The notes: generated by a model from the sequence alone, not told the origin. A stretch of 64,000 nt of DNA from Planctomycetota bacterium (GCA_014193115.1 BJHQ01000014.1:1-64000); one strand, 5' to 3'. Positions 38,829-49,431 are shown, numbered from the stretch's first letter. Program-made: numbers and translations.

Positions 38829-39704
38829 ATGGCGGTGAGCGAGTTCGGAACCCGGCTCGATGCCTTGGCGGCGCGCCGGGGATGGACCCATGCCCGGTTG
38901 GCGAAGCAGCTTGGGCTCTCGCCCAGCACGCTGTCCCGGCTGCGCCACAACCTGCGCCCACCGGCTGCTGATGAGGGCGCCGCGTGGGCGGCGCGGCTGG
39001 GACTGACTGGTGATGAGCGCGCAGGCTTCATCGATGCCGCACTGCTCGCCGCGGCGCCGGCGGCGCTGCGTGCCCGGCTGACCGCGAACGCTCCGGCTCC
39101 GTCCCAGGCCACACGCTTCGCCGCGGTCGATCCGGCAAACCGGTGGCACGATGGCCGCTGGCTGACCTACAGCCGGTCCTTCGCCGACGATGGAAAGATC
39201 CAGCGCAGCCTGCTCGACATCGACGGCGGTTCCGCCCGGTTGGAGGTCCGCGAGGCCGGACGCCGTCGCTACAGCTACCACGGATCCTGCGAGGTCCTCG
39301 GCGACAAGGTCTTCATCCGTCTGGCCGAGGACCGGGGCGGAGCCGAATACGTGCAGATCACCTGCGATGCGCTGTTCGATTTCCAGGAGGCGAGCTTCCT
39401 GGCGGGCATCGTCTGCGGGATCAGCGGCCGCGACGCCCGGCATCCGGTCAGCCGGCCGGTGGCGGCGCGGATCCTGCTGCTCCATCTCGCGGTCGAGGCC
39501 GATCCGGAACGGGTCGCCGGCCTGCTCACCACCGGCACCGACGCCACACTGCGGCCGTGCTGGCCGGCGTTCTGCGGCGACGGCGGACTGCTGCGCGCGG
39601 CGCTGCGCCTGGACGCTGGCGAGACCGTGGATGAAGCGGTGCTGCGCCTGATCACCAACCAGATCGACCGGCCTGACGGGGTGCTGCGGGCTTCGGCTGG
39701 ATGA
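38829..39704 (+). CDS. XRE-type helix-turn-helix regulator
   Basis: 291 residues. An N-terminal Cro/CI-type HTH (about 5-65) has RLDALAARRGWTHARLAKQLGLSPSTLSRLR. The remainder is a larger domain without a recognised family, containing RSLLDIDGGSARLEVREAGRRRYSYHGSCEVLGDKVFIRLAE and a helical C-terminus, plausibly a ligand-sensing part. The gene is divergent from the repeat-bearing membrane protein (about 180 bases between starts), so it may control that operon as well as itself. The start at 38829 is the only ATG close to the HTH. Confidence 0.75.
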   Translation: MAVSEFGTRLDALAARRGWTHARLAKQLGLSPSTLSRLRHNLRPPAADEGAAWAARLGLTGDERAGFIDAALLAAAPAALRARLTANAPAPSQATRFAAVDPANRWHDGRWLTYSRSFADDGKIQRSLLDIDGGSARLEVREAGRRRYSYHGSCEVLGDKVFIRLAEDRGGAEYVQITCDALFDFQEASFLAGIVCGISGRDARHPVSRPVAARILLLHLAVEADPERVAGLLTTGTDATLRPCWPAFCGDGGLLRAALRLDAGETVDEAVLRLITNQIDRPDGVLRASAG

Positions 39705-39839
39705 GGCTGCGTTCCCAGGCAGGCACGGCTCGGTCCAGGCCCCAGACGAGTAGAGACCTGCCCATCCCAGACTTGGTGCTTCCCGGTGCATGGGACAACA
39801 GCCGGCAGCGCTGACGGTATTCCACCACGGAGCTTTGCG

Positions 39840-42428
39840 ATGCCCACGATCCGGTACGCCCTTCCCCTCATTGCTGCTGCCGCGCTGTGCGCCGGTGAGG
39901 GCGATGCCAACCTGACCTTGACGCTGGGCGCAGCGGTCGGTGACGCCGCGGATAAACTCGGTGATTTTGAATTCGAAATCCCGGTCCGCGGCGGGCAGTG
40001 GGGGACCTCGGCCTGGGGCTATGGCCGGGGCCGCGGCCACAGCCGGGCGACGGTGGCGGTCACCGAGGGCAAGGCCGGCGAACGCATCCTGACGATCAAC
40101 GCGGCTGTCGCTGCCGACAACTGGATCCGTGGCGGCAAGGGCGAGTACATCGTCACCTTGAAACCAGCCGAGGGCGGCAGCTGGTCGGGCAGCTACACGG
40201 GATCGTTCCAGATCTCAGGGCCCGCCGGCTATCCGTATCCCGATATCAGGCCCAATCCGGTTCCCCTGCCAGCAGCACCAGCCGATGGCGACAAGCTGAC
40301 CGTGGCCGGGGCGGTGACGGTTCGCTCCGGCGTCGCCTGGCCCGGCCTGGTGCCGGGCTATGTCGCCCCGACCGCCGGTGAACATCCCCGGTTGTGCTGG
40401 CGGGCCGCGGACAAGCCGCGGATTGTGAAACTGCTGACCACCACGCCCCAGGGCCAGGCGATGGTTGCTCGCGCCCAGCAGATCGCCGGCCTGCCGTGCA
40501 AAAACCAGTTCGCCCATCAGGACGACGGGATCGAGGAAGGTTCAGACAAGGCCAGCACCTGGCCGGCGGTGGGTTTCGGTTTCCTGTGGCAGGTCACCGG
40601 CGACCGCAAACACCTCGATCAGGCCAAGCGGATCACCACCGACACCATCCTCAAGAATCCCGCTGGCCGGCGCGGCAAGGGCGTCAGCCAGGATATCCAC
40701 CACGCCCCTCGGCTGACCGCTCTGGCCCTGGTCTATGATCTGTGCGCCGACGGCTGGGACGCCGACTTCAACCGCCAGGTGGTCGACGAGATCGCCACCC
40801 GGGTGGTGGAATGCGGCACCGGCAAATTCGAAGGCAAGGGCATGGCGGGCTACAACGCCAACATGTGGTCGAACCACAACGGCATCCGCTGCGCCGGCAC
40901 CGGCATCGGCGCCCTGGCGATCCATGGCGACACCGGCAGCGCCGGACCGGTGGATGCCTCGTTTTACATCGATCTGTCGGCCCGGGAGATCCGCGCCCAG
41001 TACGAGACCGGCTTCGGTGAAAGCGGCTGGTACATGGAAGGCGGCTGGTACAAGCACATGACCATCGCCCGTGGTTACGGCCACACTTTCGCCGCCTATC
41101 GCCATGCCCGCGGCGTGGTCCTCGATCCGGGCAACCGGGCGGAAAACCTGCTGATCCACGATCTGATCACCGCCCGCCCTGGGGCTCAACCCAAGGTCCA
41201 GGACGTGACCTGGGCGACCTTGCTCGGCACCATTTCCGAACGCTGGCTGCCCGGGGTCCTGGCGGTCCACGACCGGTCCGTCGGATTGAACGGCGACAAG
41301 GGCTTCGCCATCGGCTACGGCCTGCTCGCGCCCTACGCCGTCGCCACCTATCCGTGGGAGGTGAAACCGGTTGAAGGCCAGCTGCCCTGGCTGCTGTCCG
41401 ATACGATCAAAGGGCACTGGGTGGTGCGCACCGGCTACAAGAACGGCGCCGACGACCTGGTGCTGGTCCACCACCAGAAGTCCGAACCGATGGGCGGCTG
41501 CCACTACGAGCGCGCAGGCTCGGTCAGCACCCTGGAATTGTGGGGACTCGGCAAGCAATGGCTGGCCGGTCATTTCCAGATCGCAGCCAACAACGGCATC
41601 CTGCCGAGCGATGATACCGGACCGGTCACCACGGCCTGGCGCCAGGTCGGCGATCGCGCGGTGGTGATCGATGCCGACACTTCCCGCGCCTATTACCAGG
41701 ATGTCGATACCAAGGCGATTCCCGACAAGGCCGCGTATCTGACCAAGACCGGCGGCGTGGGCTGGGTGAAAATCCCGAATTGGCGCGAGATGCTCGATCT
41801 CGGCATCCGCGGCAAACGCAGCCTGGCGGTGGATGTCAGCGGCTCGAGCGGCGCGCCCATGCTGATCGCCAGCTATGATGTGGTCGTGTTGCCTGCGGGT
41901 TTCGTCGCCCGCGGCTCGCCGCCCCGGCGAAATTTCCAAAGCGCCTTGAACACCCACGGCGAAGAGGCTTCCACCAAATCGGTGGCGACTCCGTCGGCAG
42001 CGGGGTCCGATCCGGAGGCCGACGCCGATCAGGCCGCAGCGATCGCGAAGCTGCCGCCGCATCTGCGGGCCTTGGCTGAGAAGAATGCCGCCGCGCAACC
42101 AGCCGCTGGAGCCAAAGTACCCGGCAAACGCCAGCTGACCGGACCGACCACCTGGGAGCTGCCGATCACCGCCGCTGCCGGATCGGTGCGCTGGGAGGGC
42201 AACCGCTTCACCGTCGGCGATCCAGCCGCCGAGCACATCGCCGGCATCCTGATCGGCGACAACATCACGCCGGTGCCCGGCGTCTGCGCCGCCGACGGTC
42301 CTGGGACCTACCTGACGGTGATGACCATCCAACGCGGCCCGGCCCCGGCGATCACCGTCGATGGCGGCACGGTCTCGGTGGGCAAACGCAAAGTGAAGCT
42401 CGACGGCGGCATCCTGGTCCTGGAGTGA
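39840..42428 (+). CDS. Exported heparinase II/III-like polysaccharide lyase
   Basis: 862 residues. It has a signal peptide (MPTIRYALPLIAAAALCAGEG), then an N-terminal beta-sandwich (about 25-190). An alpha/alpha-toroid-like domain (about 200-480) opens with EHPRLCWRAADKPRIVKLL and contains NMWSNHNGIRCAGTGIG and ESGWYMEGGWYKHMTIARGYGH, with His and Tyr residues suited to a lyase active site. Large beta domains follow (about 500-862). This layout fits heparinase II/III or alginate-type lyases that cleave acidic polysaccharides by beta-elimination. The substrate cannot be told. A second, distantly similar enzyme is encoded at 58034-60469. Confidence 0.72.
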   Translation: MPTIRYALPLIAAAALCAGEGDANLTLTLGAAVGDAADKLGDFEFEIPVRGGQWGTSAWGYGRGRGHSRATVAVTEGKAGERILTINAAVAADNWIRGGKGEYIVTLKPAEGGSWSGSYTGSFQISGPAGYPYPDIRPNPVPLPAAPADGDKLTVAGAVTVRSGVAWPGLVPGYVAPTAGEHPRLCWRAADKPRIVKLLTTTPQGQAMVARAQQIAGLPCKNQFAHQDDGIEEGSDKASTWPAVGFGFLWQVTGDRKHLDQAKRITTDTILKNPAGRRGKGVSQDIHHAPRLTALALVYDLCADGWDADFNRQVVDEIATRVVECGTGKFEGKGMAGYNANMWSNHNGIRCAGTGIGALAIHGDTGSAGPVDASFYIDLSAREIRAQYETGFGESGWYMEGGWYKHMTIARGYGHTFAAYRHARGVVLDPGNRAENLLIHDLITARPGAQPKVQDVTWATLLGTISERWLPGVLAVHDRSVGLNGDKGFAIGYGLLAPYAVATYPWEVKPVEGQLPWLLSDTIKGHWVVRTGYKNGADDLVLVHHQKSEPMGGCHYERAGSVSTLELWGLGKQWLAGHFQIAANNGILPSDDTGPVTTAWRQVGDRAVVIDADTSRAYYQDVDTKAIPDKAAYLTKTGGVGWVKIPNWREMLDLGIRGKRSLAVDVSGSSGAPMLIASYDVVVLPAGFVARGSPPRRNFQSALNTHGEEASTKSVATPSAAGSDPEADADQAAAIAKLPPHLRALAEKNAAAQPAAGAKVPGKRQLTGPTTWELPITAAAGSVRWEGNRFTVGDPAAEHIAGILIGDNITPVPGVCAADGPGTYLTVMTIQRGPAPAITVDGGTVSVGKRKVKLDGGILVLE

Positions 42429-42450
42429 TCCTGGGGAAAGCCGCTGGGCT

Positions 42451-42466
42451 ACCAAGACGCCAAGGA
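42451..42466 (+). repeat. Short 8-bp GCCAAGRM-type tandem repeat
   Basis: ACCAAGACGCCAAGGA is two 8-bp units resembling the four-unit run at 57945-57976. It lies between the lyase stop and the uvrB stop. Confidence 0.5.
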
Positions 42467-42513
42467 AAAATCCCGGGATTGGTTCCGTCCTTGCGACGGG
42501 AACGATCGCCCGG

Positions 42514-44580
42514 TCAGCGTCTCCGCCGCCGCGATTTCTTCGGCCGCCCGGTCGGCTTGGCGCTGGCCGCTTCGGCGCTGGGTGCGCCGCCGCCTTCGAT
42601 GGTCTTGATCAGGTCGCGCAGCCGGGCGGCCTCTTCGAATTTCAGTTCCTCGGCGGCGGCGACCATGCGCTGGGTCAGCTCCGGCAGATCGGCGGCGGTG
42701 TAGGTCCCATCGCGGTCGGCAGCCATGCCTTCGGCAACCTTGCGGGTCTGGCTTGAACCGGCGGATAGCTGTTCGGCGAAGGATCCGCCCAGACTGCCCT
42801 GCTTGGTCGCGGTCACCGGGGTGATGCCGTGTTGTTCATTGTAGATCAGCTGATATTTCCGCCGGCGTTCGCCCTCAGCGATGGCCGCGGCCATGGCCGG
42901 GCTGGTGCGGTCGGCATAGAGCACCACCAGCGCATCGATGTTGCGCGCCGCCCGGCCGATGGTCTGGATCAGGCTGGTGGTGGAGCGCAGGAAGCCTTCC
43001 TTGTCGGCATCGAAGATCGCGACCAGGGACACCTCGGGCAGATCGAGGCCTTCCCGGAGCAGGTTGACGCCGACCAGGCAGTCGTGCTCGCCGCTGCGCA
43101 GCCGGGCGAGGATGTCGATCCGTTCGATGGCATCGAGGTCGCTGTGCATCCAGGCGGTGCGGATGCCGGCGTCAGTCAGGTATTCGGCCACGTCCTCGGC
43201 CAGGCGCTTGGTCAGGGTCGTGACCAGACTGCGCTGGCCGCGCAGGGCCCGGGCCTTCACCTCCGCCACCAGATCCTCGACCTGGCCGCTGGTCGGACGG
43301 ATCACTACCGGTGGATCGACCACGCCGGTCGGCCGGACCAGCTGCTCGACCCGGGCCTGTTCCTTGGTCGCCTCGTACGGCCCCGGGGTGGCGCTGACGA
43401 AGACCAGTTGGGGCGCGATGGATTCCCACTCGGCGAACTGCAAGGGCCGGTTGTCGAGGGCGCTGGGCAGGCGAAAGCCGTGTTTGACCAGGGCCTCCTT
43501 GCGGCTGCGGTCGCCGGAGTACATCGCCCCGAGCTGGGGGATGGTGACGTGGGATTCATCGACGATGCACAGGAAATCGCTGGGAAAGAAATCGTAGAGG
43601 CAGTACGGCCGCTCGCCCGCCTTGCGCCCGGTGAGATGGCGCGAGTAGTTCTCGATCCCCGGGCAGGTGCCGGTCTCGGTGAGCATCTCGATGTCGTAGG
43701 TGGTGCGGGCGAGCAGCCGCTGGGCCTCCAGCGCCGCACCTTGGCGGACCAGTTCGGCGTGGCGCTCGGCCAGCTCGTCGCGGATGCCGCCGATCGAGCG
43801 TTCGAGGGTCGGCTCATCGACCACGAAATGCTTGGCAGGATAGATGTTCAGCTGCTGATGCTTGCCGAGCACGGTGCCGGTCAGGGTCTGGATGGTGGCG
43901 ATCTCCTCAAGATCGTCGCCGAAGAAGGTCAGGCGCACGGCGGTATCGTCGTAGGCCGGCCAGATCTCGACCACGTCGCCGCGCACCCGGAAGGTTCCAC
44001 GGCGGAAATCGAGATCGCTGCGCCGATACTGGATCGCCACCAGATTGAGCAGCACCGGTTCGCGGCCCCCGGGCTGACCGACAGCAAGAGGCACGGTCAG
44101 GTCGGCATAGGCCCGGGGCGAACCCAGGCCGTAGATCGACGACACCGACGCGACGATGACGACATCGCGACGCGACAGCAGGCTGCGCGTGGCCGACAGC
44201 CGCAGTTTGTCGATCTCCTCATTGATCGACGATTCCTTCTCGATGTACAGATCGCGGCTGGCGACGTAGGCCTCGGGCTGGTAATAGTCGTAATAACTGA
44301 CGAAGTACTCCACGGCATTGTCGGGGAAAAATCCTTTGAATTCAGCGTAGAGCTGGGCCGCCAGCGTCTTGTTGTGGGACAGCACCAGGGCCGGCCGGCC
44401 AAGCCGGGCGATCAGGTTGGCGATGGTGAAGGTCTTGCCGCTGCCGGTGACGCCGAGCAGGGTCGTGGCGCGATGGCCGGCGGTGACGGCGGAAACCAGG
44501 CCCGCGATCGCCGTCGGCTGGTCGCCGGTGGGCTGGTACGGGGCTTCGAGGCTGAAAAGGCTGTCTGCGCCGTCGGCCAT
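42514..44580 (-). CDS. uvrB: Excinuclease ABC subunit B
   Basis: A 688-residue nucleotide excision repair protein. The helicase motifs are intact: Walker [15 protein letters not shown] (about 43-56), the beta-hairpin region [14 protein letters not shown] used to probe damaged DNA, DEEAD-box-like [12 protein letters not shown], and motif [11 protein letters not shown]. The C-terminal UVR domain ([24 protein letters not shown]) recruits UvrC. UvrB loads at lesions with UvrA and positions UvrC. The tail is Lys/Arg-rich. The start at 44580 begins the family homology; an upstream extension lacks it. No LexA-type box was recognised. Confidence 0.97.
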   Translation of the reverse strand: MADGADSLFSLEAPYQPTGDQPTAIAGLVSAVTAGHRATTLLGVTGSGKTFTIANLIARLGRPALVLSHNKTLAAQLYAEFKGFFPDNAVEYFVSYYDYYQPEAYVASRDLYIEKESSINEEIDKLRLSATRSLLSRRDVVIVASVSSIYGLGSPRAYADLTVPLAVGQPGGREPVLLNLVAIQYRRSDLDFRRGTFRVRGDVVEIWPAYDDTAVRLTFFGDDLEEIATIQTLTGTVLGKHQQLNIYPAKHFVVDEPTLERSIGGIRDELAERHAELVRQGAALEAQRLLARTTYDIEMLTETGTCPGIENYSRHLTGRKAGERPYCLYDFFPSDFLCIVDESHVTIPQLGAMYSGDRSRKEALVKHGFRLPSALDNRPLQFAEWESIAPQLVFVSATPGPYEATKEQARVEQLVRPTGVVDPPVVIRPTSGQVEDLVAEVKARALRGQRSLVTTLTKRLAEDVAEYLTDAGIRTAWMHSDLDAIERIDILARLRSGEHDCLVGVNLLREGLDLPEVSLVAIFDADKEGFLRSTTSLIQTIGRAARNIDALVVLYADRTSPAMAAAIAEGERRRKYQLIYNEQHGITPVTATKQGSLGGSFAEQLSAGSSQTRKVAEGMAADRDGTYTAADLPELTQRMVAAAEELKFEEAARLRDLIKTIEGGGAPSAEAASAKPTGRPKKSRRRRR

Positions 44581-44697
44581 GGCCCGGCACGGTGGCTCAT
44601 GAAAGCAGCGCGGAAAGGGCGGATCCTGGGCCGGCATGCGGGTGACACAGGCGATGCGTGCTCGCCGCAGCACTTTCATCAGGTCTGAATCTGAGGT

Positions 44698-44976
44698 ATG
44701 CATGCTTCCCAAACGACACCGATGTCCCTCACCATGTCCGAACCCACGCCCCCAGCCCCAGCTGACGATGCCGACGGCATCGATTCCCTGATGGCTGAGG
44801 CCATCGAGCTGGCCAGCCGGGTCCAGACGCGGTTGCGCGAGCAGAGCGGCGGCTTCCAGGCTTTGGCGGTCGATTCACCCGCTGAAGCCCAACGGGTCAC
44901 CGACCGCATCGCCCGCCCGCCCTCGGGCAGCATCATCCTTCCCGAAGATGGCGGCCCGGCGGAATTGCAGGGCTGA
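44698..44976 (+). CDS. Small acidic protein, possible gene
   Basis: A 92-residue frame divergent from uvrB. It is acidic and Pro/Ala-rich, with a central helical region (DSLMAEAIELASRVQTRLREQSGG). No homology was recognised. In-frame ATGs at 44722 and 44734 are alternative starts. It could be a real small protein or a chance frame. Confidence 0.35.
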   Translation: MHASQTTPMSLTMSEPTPPAPADDADGIDSLMAEAIELASRVQTRLREQSGGFQALAVDSPAEAQRVTDRIARPPSGSIILPEDGGPAELQG

Positions 44977-44981
44977 AGTCA

Positions 44982-45006
44982 TTGGAGCGCCGAGCGCCAG
45001 CTCGGC
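44982..45006 (+). repeat. Family-B REP-like hairpin
   Basis: One copy with an intact GCCGAGC/GCTCGGC stem, lying between convergent genes, where it could act as a transcript end structure. Confidence 0.85.
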
Positions 45007-45017
45007 ACGTTGAGGAT

Positions 45018-46097
45018 CTACTCCAACGCCTTGGCCAACGCCGCGTGGATCCGGGCTTGGCTCTCGCCGTTGGGATAGGTGGTGAAGACACCCTCGGCGA
45101 CGCGGTTGGCGACGGCGACCTCGCCCGCCGCCCGGTTGAGGTCGAGCACCGTCCACTGATAGGTCACCGCCTCCTGGACCAGGGCGTCGCGGCGGCCTTC
45201 CTGGATCGCCTGATAACGGCTTTCGAGGTGGTCGGGAGGTAACGCCAGCACCAGCTTGGGTTTGGCGCCCAGGGCGATCAGCCGATGGGTCAGGGCGCCG
45301 ATCAACCGCCCTTCCTCGGCGCTCCAGGCACCGCCGCGCACCACCTGGTTGCCTGGGCACCAGATGATGGTGCGGGGCAAGGGCACGGGCAGCACCGCCA
45401 AGGCGACCAGAGCGGCGTGGTGGGGATACCGCTCGTCGGTGGCGGGGCGCCGATCGGCGGCCAGGCCATCCCACGGACTGCGGCCCAAAGCCTCCAGCGG
45501 ATCGCCGACGATCAGGGCGGTGCCGGTGGGCCGGGGCAGCGGCGTCTGGGCCAAGGACCAGCGCCGGGCCAAAGCAGCGTCAAAACGCTCATCGACCAGC
45601 ACCACCGGCGCGTCCTGGGCATCGACCGGGAAACCTTCGCGCAGCTTGACATGGGGCCACGGCGCGCTGCTCGCGACCAGGTGCAGCGCCAGGTCGGCGT
45701 TGGCCTCGGCCATGCGGACCTCGGCGACGCAGCGGCGCTCGCTGTCGCTGCCGAGCAGCAGCGGTGACGGTAGGTCGAGCAGGCCGCCGATCCGGTCGGC
45801 GTGGTCGGGCAAGGTGAAGGGCAGGACCGCACCGCCCTGCCAGGCGATGGTTCCGGACACGCCCGGTTGCCGAACGGGCAGCGCAAACGCGAGGTTGCGC
45901 GGCTCGTCGCGATAGACCACCGCCGGCCAATGGGTGAAGGCCGGTGCCGGCCAGATCCGGAGGCCCGGCGCCAGGCTCGGGCTGGGCGTGGTCTGGATCA
46001 CCACCGGCGGGTTGTCCAGGTTTGCGGCCGGCGCAGTGGACGGCTCGCCCGCGGTGACAGGCAGGACCAGGGCCAGGCAGAGCAGCGGGAGGCGCAT
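45018..46097 (-). CDS. Exported SGNH-hydrolase-like protein
   Basis: 359 residues with a signal peptide (MRLPLLCLALVLPVTAGE). The second half has features of SGNH/GDSL hydrolases: RTIIWCPGNQVVRGG (block III-like Asn), KLVLALPPDHLESRYQAIQEG, VTYQWTVLDLNRAAGE and a final TTYPNGESQARIHAALAKAL, where a block V Asp-x-x-His would be expected. The catalytic Ser block and His are not clear, so activity is doubtful. Such enzymes often deacetylate polysaccharides. It is divergent from ileS, with 70 bases between the starts. Confidence 0.5.
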   Translation of the reverse strand: MRLPLLCLALVLPVTAGEPSTAPAANLDNPPVVIQTTPSPSLAPGLRIWPAPAFTHWPAVVYRDEPRNLAFALPVRQPGVSGTIAWQGGAVLPFTLPDHADRIGGLLDLPSPLLLGSDSERRCVAEVRMAEANADLALHLVASSAPWPHVKLREGFPVDAQDAPVVLVDERFDAALARRWSLAQTPLPRPTGTALIVGDPLEALGRSPWDGLAADRRPATDERYPHHAALVALAVLPVPLPRTIIWCPGNQVVRGGAWSAEEGRLIGALTHRLIALGAKPKLVLALPPDHLESRYQAIQEGRRDALVQEAVTYQWTVLDLNRAAGEVAVANRVAEGVFTTYPNGESQARIHAALAKALE

Positions 46098-46167
46098 CGG
46101 TGGAGTCTGGCGTGCTTGTCCCATGCCGTCATCCGTCTACGGTCCTCGCCCTTCGCTGCTGACCCCT

Positions 46168-49100
46168 ATGAGCCAAACCCCGCTTCCCCCACCGGCCCCG
46201 CCGGCCGTCGTCCCGGCTCCGCCGGTGTTCGAAAAAGTCCCTGCAAATGCCTCGTTTCCGGCGATCGAGGTCGGCATCCTGGCGCTGTGGAAGCAGCTCG
46301 ACGCCTTCGCCGAATCGAATCGCCGGCGCAAAGGCGGCCCCGAGTTCGTCTTTTACGACGGCCCGCCGTTCGCCACCGGAACGCCGCATCACGGCCACCT
46401 GCTGCAGAGCACCACCAAGGACATCGTCGGCCGTTATTGGTCGATGCGCGGGTACCACGTCGAACGGCGTTTCGGCTGGGACTGCCACGGCCTACCGATC
46501 GAGTCCCTGGCCCAGCAGGAACTCGGCTGGTCGGGCGCAAGTGAGATCCAGCGCGGCGGCGTCGCGAAGTTCAACGAAACCTGCCGATCCCTGGTGCTGA
46601 CCTATGTGGCGGAATGGCGGCGCACGGTGGAACGCCTCGGCCGCTGGGTCGATTTCGACCGCGACTACAAGACCATGGACCGCGATTTCATGGAATCGGT
46701 GTGGTGGGTGTTCAAACGGCTGTGGGATAAAGGAATGGTCTACAAGGCCCACCGGATCATGCCCTACAGCCCGGGGCTGACCACGCCGCTGTCGAACTTT
46801 GAGGCGGGCAATGATTACCGGGATGTGCAGGATCCGGCGGTGACGGTTGGCTTTCGCCTGGCTGATGGCCGCACCGCTCTGGCATGGACGACCACGCCAT
46901 GGACCCTGCCTGAGAACCTGGCGTTGTGCGTCGGTCCGGACGTGACGTATGTCGACGTCGAACGTGCCGATGGCGCCATACTGGTTCTGGCCAAGGATCG
47001 TTTGACCGCGGTTCTCGGCGCTGGACCCCACCGAATCGTGTCGGAATACCCTGGAAAACAGCTGGTCGGGGCACCTTACTCGCCGCTCTTGCCTGGCTTC
47101 ACCGCCACGACCAGCGCCTTTCGCATCGTCGCTGACGAATTCGTGACCACTGTCGACGGTACCGGCATTGTCCACATGGCGCCAGCATATGGCGAAGACG
47201 ATTACCGCGTCTGCCGTCGCGAAGGCATCGGTCTGGCCGATCCCCTCGACACTGATTGCCGGTTCACCGCCGCCGTCGCGGAACACGATCCTGCTGCTCA
47301 GGGGTGGGTTGGTCGCTTCTGCAAAGACTGCGACAAGGACATCATCCGCCGCCTGAAAGACGAAGGAAAGCTGTTCCATCAGGCGACCATCGTCCACAGT
47401 TATCCGTTTTGCGAACGCAGCGGTACGCCGCTGATCTACCGCGCCATCGAGGCCTGGTACGTGCGGGTCGAAGATATGCGCGACCGACTGGTCGCTGCCA
47501 ATCAGCAGGTGCGCTGGGTGCCGGAGTTCGTCGGTCAGGGCCGGTTCGGCAATTGGCTCAAAGAGGCCAAAGATTGGAATATCAGCCGCAACCGCTTCTG
47601 GGGTTCTTGCCTGCCGGTGTGGGTGAACGAGGCCGACCGCAGCGACACGATCTGCGTCGGCTCGGTGCAGGAACTGGAGCGCCTCGCGCAACTCGCGCCG
47701 GGAACGGTCACCGATCTCCACAAGCACCACCTGGATGGCGTGGTGATCCGCAAAGATGGCAAGACCTACCGCCGCACGCCGGAAGTCCTCGACTGCTGGT
47801 TCGAATCCGGCGCCATGCCCTACGCCAGCGTCCATTGGATGGGCGGTCCCGCCAGCATCGGCGAAGTCGTCGGCACCGCACCTCCACCGGTTTTCCCTGC
47901 CCAATTCATTGGCGAGGCGATCGATCAGACCCGGGGCTGGTTCTATACCTTGTTGGTGCTGTCCACCGCGCTGTTCGACCGGCCTGCGTTCCAGAACGTC
48001 ATCACCACCGGACTGATCCTGGCCGAAGACGGCCAGAAGATGTCGAAACGCAAGAAGAATTACACCGATCCCAACCTGATCCTCGACTCCATCGGCGCCG
48101 ATGCGCTGCGCGCCTACATCGTCGATTCGCCGGTGGTGCGGGGCGAGGCGATGCGCTTCAGTGACGCCGGGCTGCGTGAAATCGTGCGCACCGTGGTCCT
48201 GCCGGTATGGAATGCGCTGACGTTCTTCACGACTTATGCGGTGGTCGATGGCTACGACCCGCGGTCCTGGCCGGCACGGCCGGTGGCTCAGCGCCACGAC
48301 CTCGATCGTTGGCTGCTGTCGGTGCTGCAATCGCTGGTGCGCGACGTGAACGCTGAGATGGAGCGCTATCGCCTCGATACCGTGGTGCCGCGCCTGGTCG
48401 CGTTCATCGACGATCTGACCAACTGGTACCTGCGGCTGTCGCGGCGGCGGTTCTGGACCTCTGCCGATCGCGCGGTGCAGGCGGATGCCTATGCGACGCT
48501 GTACGAAGCGCTCACCGTCTTCGCGCAAGTCCTGGCGCCGGTGATGCCGTTTTTGACTGAAGAAATCCACCAGCGCCTGGTGCGCCCGGTGGATGCGACC
48601 GCGCCGGCTAGCGTCCATTGGTGCGATTTTCCTCAGGCGGATATCAGCCGCATCGACCGCGACCTGGAGACCGGCATGGCCGCGATCCGGGTGGTCGTCA
48701 GTCTGTCACGCAAACTGCGCGAGGACGCCAGATTGAAAGTCCGTCAGCCACTACCCCGGCTCACCGTGGTCAGCCGCGATGCAACGGTGCGCGCTGCTGC
48801 GGAGCGTTTCTCCGGATTGCTGATGGACGAGCTCAACGTGAAGGCCATCGCCACCAGCGCCGACGAAGGCGCCGTGGTGACGGTGACGGTCAAACCGAAT
48901 TTCAAAGAGCTGGGGAAACGCTGCGGTCCCAAACTGAAAGCGATTGGCGCCGCGCTGTCTGCCTGGGGCTTGGCCGAGGTCGCCCGGCTGGAAGCCGGCG
49001 GAGCCATCGCGGTCGCTGACGAGCCGATCCGTCTGGCCGATGTGCTGCTGACCCGCACCCCGAAACCCGGTGGGCTCGTCGCTGCTGAAGGCGCCATCAC

Positions 49101-49389
49101 GGTCATGCTCGATACCGCGTTGACCCCTGCATTGATCGCCGAAGGCCACGCCCGCGAAGCGATCAGCCTGATCCAGCAGGCGCGCAAAGACGCCGGTCTG
49201 GAGGTCAGCGACCGCATCCGTCTAGGCTGGAAAGCCGACGACGCGGTGGTTGCAGCCGCGCTCCGTCAGCACGCCGCCACCATCGCCGACGAGGTCCTGG
49301 CCTTGGCGGTGGATGAAGATCCTGGCCTGAGTGGAGATCCGCTGGTGTGCAACGGCAGCAAACTCTGGATCGGCCTCAAAAAACACTGA
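46168..49389 (+). CDS. ileS: Isoleucyl-tRNA synthetase, eukaryote-like (type 2)
   Basis: A 1073-residue class I synthetase. The ATP-binding HIGH motif is PHHGH within DGPPFATGTPHHGHLL (about 75), and the KMSKS motif is KMSKRKKNY. The catalytic core has RRFGWDCHGLPIE, and the C-terminal anticodon domain is present. KMSKRKKNY in place of KMSKSxGN and the overall segments match the eukaryotic/archaeal-like bacterial IleRS2 group, whose known members are less sensitive to mupirocin. The start at 46168 follows a weak ribosome site; an in-frame ATG at 46123 is the alternative. No tRNA-Ile or T-box was seen. Confidence 0.95.
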   Translation: MSQTPLPPPAPPAVVPAPPVFEKVPANASFPAIEVGILALWKQLDAFAESNRRRKGGPEFVFYDGPPFATGTPHHGHLLQSTTKDIVGRYWSMRGYHVERRFGWDCHGLPIESLAQQELGWSGASEIQRGGVAKFNETCRSLVLTYVAEWRRTVERLGRWVDFDRDYKTMDRDFMESVWWVFKRLWDKGMVYKAHRIMPYSPGLTTPLSNFEAGNDYRDVQDPAVTVGFRLADGRTALAWTTTPWTLPENLALCVGPDVTYVDVERADGAILVLAKDRLTAVLGAGPHRIVSEYPGKQLVGAPYSPLLPGFTATTSAFRIVADEFVTTVDGTGIVHMAPAYGEDDYRVCRREGIGLADPLDTDCRFTAAVAEHDPAAQGWVGRFCKDCDKDIIRRLKDEGKLFHQATIVHSYPFCERSGTPLIYRAIEAWYVRVEDMRDRLVAANQQVRWVPEFVGQGRFGNWLKEAKDWNISRNRFWGSCLPVWVNEADRSDTICVGSVQELERLAQLAPGTVTDLHKHHLDGVVIRKDGKTYRRTPEVLDCWFESGAMPYASVHWMGGPASIGEVVGTAPPPVFPAQFIGEAIDQTRGWFYTLLVLSTALFDRPAFQNVITTGLILAEDGQKMSKRKKNYTDPNLILDSIGADALRAYIVDSPVVRGEAMRFSDAGLREIVRTVVLPVWNALTFFTTYAVVDGYDPRSWPARPVAQRHDLDRWLLSVLQSLVRDVNAEMERYRLDTVVPRLVAFIDDLTNWYLRLSRRRFWTSADRAVQADAYATLYEALTVFAQVLAPVMPFLTEEIHQRLVRPVDATAPASVHWCDFPQADISRIDRDLETGMAAIRVVVSLSRKLREDARLKVRQPLPRLTVVSRDATVRAAAERFSGLLMDELNVKAIATSADEGAVVTVTVKPNFKELGKRCGPKLKAIGAALSAWGLAEVARLEAGGAIAVADEPIRLADVLLTRTPKPGGLVAAEGAITVMLDTALTPALIAEGHAREAISLIQQARKDAGLEVSDRIRLGWKADDAVVAAALRQHAATIADEVLALAVDEDPGLSGDPLVCNGSKLWIGLKKH

Positions 49390-49431
49390 GCAGCCGCGCC
49401 ACTCGTGACTGGGGATCGCCGCGTTGACCGG

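Noticed and set aside
45934-46168. Longer start for ileS
   Set aside because: The extra residues overlap the divergent exported-protein gene and lack synthetase homology.
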